A stretch of 64,000 nucleotides of DNA. It comes from Gallionellales bacterium GWA2_60_142 (lineage in GTDB: Bacteria; Pseudomonadota; Gammaproteobacteria; Burkholderiales; Gallionellaceae). The notes below the pieces were generated by a model that saw only the letters and a program-made list of their open reading frames with translations, had not been told where the DNA came from and made no database searches. Made by a program: the position numbers and the translations under genes. The stretch spans positions 18,522 to 82,521 of the forward strand of contig MGWR01000021.1 of assembly GCA_001801085.1 (NCBI GenBank). Reading direction: 5' to 3'. Within the stretch, counting starts at the first letter, position 1. Every line of letters starts with the position of its first letter. Positions 27,940 through 34,091 of this stretch are shown in pieces.

Positions 27940-28482
27940 TCAGGGGGAACTCGGCATGCCGACGCCGCGCCGTGCCGCCATGCATGCGCCGATCTGCCGC
28001 AACTGCTCCGGCGTCAGCAGGCGATTCGCCAGCGGCAATAGCTCGGAATTCTCCACCGCGATGTGTCCGGTATAGCCGTTGATGAATCTTTCCGCGAGCC
28101 TGTCGTCCAGACGCGCATTCGCGCCTTCGGCCAGTTGCAATAGCGCCGGGCGCAACTCGTCCCATGCGGCAAGCATCACGACATGCTCTTGCAGCAGGCG
28201 ATGCAGCAGCGCATTGAGCTGTTCCGGATCGTCGCCGGCGCTTGTCCGCAACGCGGGGAACAGGTTCTCTTCCTCGTCCCGGTGATGGAACTGTCCCGCA
28301 GTATCGAAGTAGCGCAGGATGCCGTATGCGGCCTGCCGCACTTGCTCGTCGCAGCCGTGAGTCCTCAGGTGTGCCGAGAGTTTCTGCAGCGTGTCGCACT
28401 GGCGCAATATCTTGCCGTGGCAGGCAAGTAGCATCTCCAGCGGATGATCGAAGGTCGGGGCACTGGATTCGAGTCCAAGCAT
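27940..28482 (-). CDS. Hemerythrin HHE-domain protein
   Basis: A 180-residue helical bundle with the iron-ligand pattern of hemerythrins: H in HGKILRQ, HHRDEEENLFP, HVVMLAAWDELRPALLQ, and HIAVENSELLPLANRLL. A di-iron site that binds O2 or NO is likely. The ATG is preceded by GGAGGAAAAATA. It begins 13 bases after the sirB2 stop on the same strand and lies next to HPP, Rrf2, DUF2249 and NnrS genes, which as a set point to nitrosative stress. Confidence 0.9.
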   Translation of the reverse strand: MLGLESSAPTFDHPLEMLLACHGKILRQCDTLQKLSAHLRTHGCDEQVRQAAYGILRYFDTAGQFHHRDEEENLFPALRTSAGDDPEQLNALLHRLLQEHVVMLAAWDELRPALLQLAEGANARLDDRLAERFINGYTGHIAVENSELLPLANRLLTPEQLRQIGACMAARRGVGMPSSP

Positions 28483-28495
28483 TATTTTTCCTCCA

Positions 28496-28891
28496 TCATA
28501 AGAATGGCAGCGGGTCGTGGCGCAGCGCGACCAGCGCAATGTAGCCGAATATCGCCTGTGCCGCGAGCCAGGCAGATACTCTCATGGTTTTGCTCCTGCC
28601 GTATTTCAGCGCGACAAAACCGAGCGCGATATACAGCAGCAAGGCAGTGACTTTTGCGGTCAGCCAGCTATCGACGAAGGGATATTGTCCTATGGTCCAA
28701 GCCAGCGCGACGGCGCTGCCCAGCAGCACGGTGTCCACCATGTGCGGCACTATCTTCACCCAGCGCTGCCGCATTATGGCGGAGTCGCGCAGCATCCAGA
28801 TTCCGCGCAGCAGGAACAGCGTATAGCTGGCTGCGGCGCAGGAGATATGCAGGTGTTTGAGCAGGGCGTAGCTCACGTCGTTTTTGTCCAT
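28496..28891 (-). CDS. SirB2 family membrane protein
   Basis: A 131-residue protein with four predicted membrane helices (LKHLHISCAAASYTLFLLRG at the start; HMVDTVLLGSAVALAW; TAKVTALLLYIALGF; AWLAAQAIFGYIALVAL). The K-x-x-H motif of SirB2 proteins is present. They are thought to handle haem/NO in the membrane. I start it at MDKNDVSYALL; the upstream ATG (28918) is alternative. Hemerythrin follows after 13 bases. Confidence 0.85.
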   Translation of the reverse strand: MDKNDVSYALLKHLHISCAAASYTLFLLRGIWMLRDSAIMRQRWVKIVPHMVDTVLLGSAVALAWTIGQYPFVDSWLTAKVTALLLYIALGFVALKYGRSKTMRVSAWLAAQAIFGYIALVALRHDPLPFL

Positions 28892-28962
28892 TCGTTCACG
28901 GTTGCGCCAAGATAACATAAAACATGTATTATTCGCGCATCATTAAATCGGTGCGGGTGAAG

Positions 28963-29874
28963 ATGGCTGCGAAGACGATATTGAAGCTGCTGGGTGTGGC
29001 GCCGGATGCCACGGGGCATAGCGAGAAGCTTATCGCTGCAACGGGCGCGCTGGTCGCGATCGCGGCGACGATGGCGACCAGTCTGCAGTTCGTCGGCGCG
29101 CAGGGCGCGGCATTGCTGGTGGCCTCGATGGGCGCATCGGCAGTCCTGCTGTTCGCGGTGCCGCACGGTGCCTTGTCCCAACCCTGGGCGCTGGTCGGTG
29201 GACATCTGGTGTCGGCGCTGATCGGCGTCAGCTGCGCCATGCTCGTATCCGATCCCTTCGTTGCCGGGCCGCTGGCCGTCGCGCTGGCGATCTACGCGAT
29301 GCATCACCTGCGCTGCATCCACCCGCCCGGCGGTGCGACCACGTTGGCGGCCGTGGTCGGCGGTGCCGAGGTGCATGCGCTGGGCTACCAGTTCGTGCTG
29401 ACGCCTGTGCTGCTGAATGTCGCCATCATGCTGCTGGTTGCCGTGGCGGTGAACTACCCCTTCCCGTGGCGGCGCTACCCGGCAGGCCTCAAGCCGGCAT
29501 CGCCGCGTCTGGCAGCGCCGGCGAAATTGAATCATGCCAATTTTTCCTATGCCTTGCGCGAGATCGGCTCCTATCTGGACGTCACCGAAGATGATTTGGC
29601 CAAGGTGTACCGGCTGGCATGCAAGCATGCGACGCGAATCTCGGACGACGAAGAAACGCTCGCGCCTGGCAATTACTACAGCAACGGCGAGTTCGGCGAT
29701 CGACTTTCGGTGCGCAAAGTAATCGAAATCGATGGCGATACGGTGAGCTTCATGTTTTCCGCCGGCGTAGGCGAGGGCGACGAGGGAACGGCGAGCCGCG
29801 CGGAGTTCATGTCCTGGCAGCGCTACGAAGTGATCCCGGCGGATGGCGCGTGGCATCGCATCATGCGGCTTTGA
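28963..29874 (+). CDS. HPP family membrane protein with C-terminal domain
   Basis: A 303-residue protein. Residues 15-170 hold four transmembrane helices with the family motif HPPGGATTL in HHLRCIHPPGGATTLAAVVG, and the following VNYPFPWRRYP loop. The C-terminal part (about 190-300) is a soluble domain with EDDLAKVYRLACKHATR and is not a CBS pair that I can recognise. HPP proteins include nitrite/nitrate transporters of chloroplasts and bacteria. An alternative start lies 13 codons upstream (MYYSRII), but that stretch resembles promoter DNA. It is divergent from sirB2-hemerythrin. Confidence 0.85.
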   Translation: MAAKTILKLLGVAPDATGHSEKLIAATGALVAIAATMATSLQFVGAQGAALLVASMGASAVLLFAVPHGALSQPWALVGGHLVSALIGVSCAMLVSDPFVAGPLAVALAIYAMHHLRCIHPPGGATTLAAVVGGAEVHALGYQFVLTPVLLNVAIMLLVAVAVNYPFPWRRYPAGLKPASPRLAAPAKLNHANFSYALREIGSYLDVTEDDLAKVYRLACKHATRISDDEETLAPGNYYSNGEFGDRLSVRKVIEIDGDTVSFMFSAGVGEGDEGTASRAEFMSWQRYEVIPADGAWHRIMRL

Positions 29875-29904
29875 GTCGAATACGATGATTGAAATGGAAT
29901 CATG

Positions 29905-30037
29905 AAGACACATCGAGAAAACGTAGCGAGCACCTTGAGTGCAAGGCGCACGGAACGCAGAAACCGGAATGTACTTAAAGTACATGAGGATTTCGAGTAC
30001 CGCGCAACGCAGCAATCGAGGTGCGCAGTAGTTTTAT
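29905..30037. repeat. Noncoding composite repeat, copy A
   Basis: A 130-bp stretch reading GAAAACGTAGCGAG, AAGGCGCACGGA, CAGAAACCGGAATGTA, GGATTTCGAGTACC, GCGCAACGCAGCA and CAGTAGTTTTA. Copy B with the same blocks in the same order lies at 32890-33145. Contains a short palindrome at GTACTTAAAGTAC. It sits between the HPP gene and the Rrf2 gene and no protein is encoded. Confidence 0.8.
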
Positions 30038-30047
30038 CGGGGTGTCT

Positions 30048-30530
30048 ATGAAACTCACACAGTATTCCGACCTCGGCCTGCGGCTGACGATGTATCTGGC
30101 GCTGCGCCAAGGCGAGCCGGTGACGATAGGCGAGGCAAGCGAGCGGCTGTCGGTGTCGAAGAATCATCTGGTCAAGGTATCGCATCAACTGACATGTGCT
30201 GGCCTGATCGAGAGCATACGCGGCCGCAACGGCGGCGTGCGGCTGGCGATGACGCCGGAACAGCTCACGGTCGAGCAGGTGTTGCGCGCAACCGAAGACA
30301 ACTTCGATCTGGTCGAATGCCTGGGCGGCGCGAACACCTGCGTGATCGCAGGGGCCTGCAAACTGGCGGCGGCGCTGGAAGATGCGCGCGAAGCGTTCTT
30401 CGCGTCGTTGCGTCAGGTCAGCATGGCCGACCTGGTCAAGAACGGCCGGGCGCTGGAGCGCTCTCTGCTGCCGCAGGAGGCTGTCGCACGCATAGCAGTC
30501 AAACGCGCTCCGAAACGAGGTCGCCCGTAG
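30048..30530 (+). CDS. Rrf2-family regulator, NsrR-like
   Basis: A 160-residue winged-helix regulator. The start MKLTQYSDLGLRLTMYLAL with the ATG after GGGGTG is typical. The cluster motif ECLGGANTCVIAGACKL gives three cysteines with spacing C-x6-C-x5-C, consistent with an NsrR-type [4Fe-4S] or [2Fe-2S] site that NO destroys. The gene precedes DUF2249 and nnrS; regulation of that set by NO is a direct inference from the family and position. Confidence 0.9.
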   Translation: MKLTQYSDLGLRLTMYLALRQGEPVTIGEASERLSVSKNHLVKVSHQLTCAGLIESIRGRNGGVRLAMTPEQLTVEQVLRATEDNFDLVECLGGANTCVIAGACKLAAALEDAREAFFASLRQVSMADLVKNGRALERSLLPQEAVARIAVKRAPKRGRP

Positions 30531-30604
30531 GGGCAATTCATTGCGCCCAGGCGTTCGCTCGCGCAATGAGGCAATAGTTTTTCAACCAACCGAAGGAACA
30601 CATC

Positions 30605-30868
30605 ATGGAACACAACTGCGCCAACAGCTTTACCCAGGACATGCGCTATCCGTTCGACGCACGCGCCGTCGCCAAACGCTTTCGCCATGCCGCGATCTTC
30701 GGCGCGCTGGACTCGCTGAATCCGGGTGAAACGATGGCGTTCGTCAACGATCACGATCCGTTGCCGCTGCTCGCGCAACTGCAACAACGCTACGGCGCGG
30801 GGATAGAGATCAAGTACGTCGCCCGCGAACCGGGCAACATCGCCATCGACTTCACTCGCCGCCAGTAA
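30605..30868 (+). CDS. DUF2249 domain protein
   Basis: An 87-residue protein with the DUF2249 pattern DAR...RHAAIFGALDSLNPGETMAF and VNDHDPLPLLAQLQQRYG, plus KYVAREPGNIAIDFTRRQ. Members cluster with NO/denitrification genes and may bind a cofactor or act in iron-sulfur maintenance. GAAGGAA lies before the ATG. It lies seven bases before nnrS on the same strand. Confidence 0.88.
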   Translation: MEHNCANSFTQDMRYPFDARAVAKRFRHAAIFGALDSLNPGETMAFVNDHDPLPLLAQLQQRYGAGIEIKYVAREPGNIAIDFTRRQ

Positions 30869-30875
30869 TCGCCGC

Positions 30876-32027
30876 ATGAGTCATCCGTTCTGGCAAGTCG
30901 GCTTCCGGCCGTTTTTCGCGCTGGCGATGCTGTCCGGGTTGAGCCTGCCGGCATTGTGGGCGCTGCTATTTGCCGGCGCGGTTGCAGCGCCCGAGACCAC
31001 GTTCACGACGGTGCAGTGGCATGCCCACGAGATGTTCTTCGGCTTCGGCTGGGCGGTGCTGGGCGGCTTCCTGCTGACCGCGACCAAGAACTGGGTCAAT
31101 GTGCGCGGCTATCACGGGCAGGCGCTGATGTTCCTCGCGTCCGCCTGGCTGTTCGAGCGCATCGGCATGTGGTTTGAAGGCAGCTGGCCGCATGCGCTGT
31201 TCCTGCTGTCGAATAACCTGTTCCTCGGTTCCATCGTCGCGATGCTGGTCTGGACGCTGGTGAAGAACCGCGCGACCGATGCCTACCGCGACAACTATCT
31301 GTTCCTGCTGGTCTTGCCGACCTTCCTGATCGCGAAGCAGCTGATGCTGAGCGCCGACTATTACCTGCTCGGCTGGAGCATCGCGCTGGGCCTGTTCCGC
31401 ATGGCCTTCCTGGTGATGCTGGAGCGCACGCTGGTGCAGTTCATGAAGGGCGCGTTCCAGGTCGGCATCCTGCAGCATCCGCTACTGGACAAGGCCATCA
31501 AGCTGCTCGGCTTGCTGCTGGTATTCGCGGGACTGCTGCCGCCTGTACTGGCCGCGTATGCCGGGCTGGTGCTGGCTTTGCTGTTGGCGGTGCGCTTCGC
31601 GTACTGGAAGCCGCAGCTGGCGCTGACGCGGCTGGACATCGGCATCATGTATCTGGGTTATCTGGCTATCGTCGCGCAACTGCTGGTCGAGTTTTTCCGG
31701 CTGGCCATGACTATGCCGGAGCTCGTCTCGTTGTCGATACATGTGTTCACCTTCGGCGCGATGGGATTGATCGTCCCGGCGATGCTGATCCGCATCTCGC
31801 AGGGACATACCGGCAGGAAGGTGGTATTCGATAAAATCGACAAGCTCGCGCTGAGGATCATGATGCTGGCCTTCGTGCTGCGCATCGTCGCACCGCTGTT
31901 CCATCCGGCAAGCTACATGCTGTGGATCGCATCGGCAGCGGTCTGCTGGTTCGCCGCTTTTGCGCTGCTCGCTACACGTTACATTCCGCTGTTGTTGCGG
32001 CCGCGCGTCGACGGAAAACCGCATTAG
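30876..32027 (+). CDS. nnrS: NnrS haem-copper NO-stress membrane protein
   Basis: A 383-residue integral membrane protein with about 12 helices. It begins HPFWQVGFRPFFALAMLSGL and has the conserved HAHEMFFGFGWAVLGGFLLT histidines, TKNWVNVRGYHG, and MERTLVQFMKGAFQV-type segments in the NnrS order. NnrS relieves NO damage to iron-sulfur proteins. Its neighbours, DUF2249 and an NsrR-like regulator, fit. The stop is 75 bases before the parA start. Confidence 0.93.
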   Translation: MSHPFWQVGFRPFFALAMLSGLSLPALWALLFAGAVAAPETTFTTVQWHAHEMFFGFGWAVLGGFLLTATKNWVNVRGYHGQALMFLASAWLFERIGMWFEGSWPHALFLLSNNLFLGSIVAMLVWTLVKNRATDAYRDNYLFLLVLPTFLIAKQLMLSADYYLLGWSIALGLFRMAFLVMLERTLVQFMKGAFQVGILQHPLLDKAIKLLGLLLVFAGLLPPVLAAYAGLVLALLLAVRFAYWKPQLALTRLDIGIMYLGYLAIVAQLLVEFFRLAMTMPELVSLSIHVFTFGAMGLIVPAMLIRISQGHTGRKVVFDKIDKLALRIMMLAFVLRIVAPLFHPASYMLWIASAAVCWFAAFALLATRYIPLLLRPRVDGKPH

Positions 32028-32035
32028 CTATACCG

Positions 32036-32063
32036 TTTGCCGTAGCGTGCGCTCTGCTAGAAT
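32036..32063 (+). promoter_or_regulatory. Probable sigma-70 promoter of parA-like gene
   Basis: TTTGCC and TAGAAT with 16 bases between them, 40 bases before the ATG. The -10 context GCTCTGCTAGAATG is shared almost base for base with the fdxA promoter at 33474-33502. Confidence 0.5.
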
Positions 32064-32102
32064 GGCCGCATCGCCATACGCAAAGCCGATGCTTTTCCAT
32101 AC

Positions 32103-32867
32103 ATGACTGTTATCGCCGTATTCAACCAGAAGGGTGGTGTAGGCAAGACTACCACGGCGGTCAATCTCGCCGCTGCTTTGGCGCGTCGCGGACACCGGAC
32201 CACGGGTATCGACCTCGATCCCCAGGCGCAGTTCGGTTCCACTGTGGGCATCACCGCAGCATCCGGCGACGACAGCCTGTACGGTCTGTTCCAGCGCAGT
32301 CGTCCGTTGCGCGAAATGATCCAGATGACGGCTAGCGGCATCGGCATCATTCCCTCTCATGTGGAGATGTCCAAGGTGGACGCGTTGTACGGCAAGGGCT
32401 ACAACGCGATCAATAAACTGAATCTGGGGCTGAAAGCCGAAAATGCGGAGGGCGAGGTTCACCACTGGGTGCTCGATTGCAGTCCGGTGGTCGGCGTGCT
32501 TTCGCTGAATGCGATCTTCGCCTGCGACGGCATCATCGTTCCGATGTCGGCGGATTATCTGTCGATCAAGGGGGCGATTCAGATCCAGAAGACCCTCAAG
32601 GCGCTCGAACTGGTGCTGAAGCGCCGCGTCAACCGCCGCTATTTGCTGACGCGCTACGACTCGCGTCGGCGTTTGTCGCGCAACGTCCTGCTGATGGCGG
32701 AAAAGGAATTCGGCACAGATGTCTGCCGCACGCTGATTGCGGAGAACGTGAGTCTCGCGGAAAGCCCTTTGATGAACAAGACGATCTTCGAGCATGCGCC
32801 CAGCAGCCGCGGCGCGAAGGACTACGATGCGCTGATGAACGAACTGATCGCGGACGGGTTCATCTAA
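32103..32867 (+). CDS. ParA-family ATPase, no partner ParB nearby
   Basis: A 254-residue Walker-type ATPase with deviant Walker A FNQKGGVGKTTTAVNL, the signature IDLDPQAQ and Walker B around VLDCSPVVG, where the usual second aspartate pattern is altered (DCSP instead of D-x-P/D-S-P...). It has no ParB gene alongside, so it is more likely a positioning ATPase for a protein cargo (like MipZ/McdA/PpfA) than a plasmid partition protein. It stands between nnrS and a composite repeat. Confidence 0.88.
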   Translation: MTVIAVFNQKGGVGKTTTAVNLAAALARRGHRTTGIDLDPQAQFGSTVGITAASGDDSLYGLFQRSRPLREMIQMTASGIGIIPSHVEMSKVDALYGKGYNAINKLNLGLKAENAEGEVHHWVLDCSPVVGVLSLNAIFACDGIIVPMSADYLSIKGAIQIQKTLKALELVLKRRVNRRYLLTRYDSRRRLSRNVLLMAEKEFGTDVCRTLIAENVSLAESPLMNKTIFEHAPSSRGAKDYDALMNELIADGFI

Positions 32868-32889
32868 TCCAAAGAAACGATGATCGGGT

Positions 32890-33145
32890 ACTGGAAAACG
32901 TAGCGAGGACGGTTGGCTGTAAGGCGCACGGAGCTTTGCATGGCCAATCGACTAAGCTGGCCAAAAACGCCAGCCAAGTCGCTGGTCAGCACAGAAACTG
33001 GAATGTATTTTAGTCTGCCGTTACACGGCCCCGGATTTCGAACACCGCGCAACGCAGCAGGCGACCGCCGCATAACCAGTGACTTGGCCGTTGTCTTTTG
33101 ACGGCCTAGTCAAATGCCTAGTTGTTTCATCAGTAGTTTTACAGT
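32890..33145. repeat. Noncoding composite repeat, copy B, with inserted segments
   Basis: Shares the conserved blocks of copy A (29905-30037) in the same order: GAAAACGTAGCGAGGAC, AAGGCGCACGGA, CAGAAACTGGAATGTA, GGATTTCGAACACC, GCGCAACGCAGCA, CAGTAGTTTTA. Two extra segments (about 32934-32993 and 33067-33130) contain short inverted repeats around GCCAAAAACGCCAGC and GACTTGGCCGTT...ACGGCCTAGTC, as if other repeats had inserted. No gene. Confidence 0.75.
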
Positions 33146-33151
33146 GCCCGA

Positions 33152-33367
33152 TCAACTGTGTTTGACGATCAGCGTCAGGACATCCTCGATATCCGCGGAT
33201 TGGGGCAACTCCTTCTCGACGACGATAGTCTGGCTGTGGACGATTTCGCAATTGAGGTACATCTGGCGCAGCTTGCGTTCGGCATCGGCTTGATCCTTGC
33301 CGAATATCCGGATGTTTTCGACCAGATGGCCGTTCCGTGTCTTTACCGTGAAGTCGTATTTCTGCAT
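33152..33367 (-). CDS. Conserved small protein, unknown function
   Basis: A 71-residue cytoplasmic protein, MQKYDFTVKTRNGHLVENIR, then IFGKDQADAERKLRQMYLNC and EIVHSQTIVVEKELPQ. The start is the last in-frame ATG; longer readings have no protein character. The alternation of strands and a helix suggests a ferredoxin-like or dsRBD-like small fold. I do not know the family. It is flanked by copy B repeat and the divergent fdxA promoter. Confidence 0.6.
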   Translation of the reverse strand: MQKYDFTVKTRNGHLVENIRIFGKDQADAERKLRQMYLNCEIVHSQTIVVEKELPQSADIEDVLTLIVKHS

Positions 33368-33473
33368 GGTCGAATAAGAAGATATGTGAGCTATCTGACG
33401 TTCAGAGTAGATGCATAGCAGGCGATGCGTCAAGCAGAGAAATATTGGGCAGAGAGATACTGGGTGCACCGGA

Positions 33474-33502
33474 TTTCTCGCGCCGGGTCGCTCTGCTAGA
33501 AT
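33474..33502 (+). promoter_or_regulatory. Probable sigma-70 promoter of fdxA
   Basis: TTTCTC and TAGAAT with a 17-base spacer, 30 bases before the fdxA ATG, in the context CGCTCTGCTAGAATGCCGC shared with the parA promoter. Confidence 0.5.
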
Positions 33503-33531
33503 GCCGCGACTGTTGAGCATTGGAGAATGAC

Positions 33532-33855
33532 ATGACCTACGTGGTTGCCGAGAACTGTATCAAGTGCAAGTACACCGACTGCGTGGACGTGTGCCCGGTG
33601 GACTGCTTCCGCGAGGGGCCGAACTTTCTGGTGATCGATCCGGACGAGTGCATAGACTGCACCTTGTGCGTCGCCGAATGCCCGGCCGAGGCGATCTACG
33701 CCGAGGACGACCTGCCGCAGGCCCAACATCATTTCATCGAACTGAACGCCGAACTGGCGAAGCTGTGGAAACCCATCGTCGAGAAGAAACCGGCGCCGCC
33801 CGACGCCGACCAGTGGCGCGGCGTGCCGGACAAGCTGCGTCTGCTGGAACGTTAA
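33532..33855 (+). CDS. fdxA: Seven-iron ferredoxin FdxA
   Basis: A 107-residue ferredoxin of the [3Fe-4S][4Fe-4S] type: the first motif [17 protein letters not shown] and the second [16 protein letters not shown], then the C-terminal extension characteristic of FdxA ([16 protein letters not shown]). It is an electron carrier in the cytoplasm. The ATG with GGAGAATGAC before it gives MTYVVAENC; the longer frame adds four codons. The stop is followed at once by a MITE-like element. Confidence 0.95.
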   Translation: MTYVVAENCIKCKYTDCVDVCPVDCFREGPNFLVIDPDECIDCTLCVAECPAEAIYAEDDLPQAQHHFIELNAELAKLWKPIVEKKPAPPDADQWRGVPDKLRLLER

Positions 33856-33856
33856 A

Positions 33857-34091
33857 CCTAGACACCTCGGTTGACCGCGCCCAAAGGTACGCAAGCCAAT
33901 GAACGGTAATTTCAGAATTGTTCCATACCCGCTCACCCGATTGGTGAGGCGCTACGAGGCGTATTGCACGTCCCTCGCAGTGCATGGCGGCATTGCTTCT
34001 CCTCGGAATGGGATAACCATTCCTCGTCGGCGCGCCTTGCCCTGCGCCGCGATGAACGCACACTACACCTCGTCCAACCGAGGAATCTAGG
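33857..34091. mobile_element. MITE-like 235-bp element with CTAG flanks
   Basis: The terminal sequences ACACCTCGGTTG and CAACCGAGGAAT form 12-bp inverted repeats with two mismatches, each flanked by CTAG (33858-33861 and 34087-34090), so target-site duplication of CTAG is likely. Inside there is no intact transposase. The element starts one base after the fdxA stop and ends directly before the TTG start of the AddB-like gene, so its outer end now supplies that gene's upstream region. Called from structure only. Confidence 0.6.
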
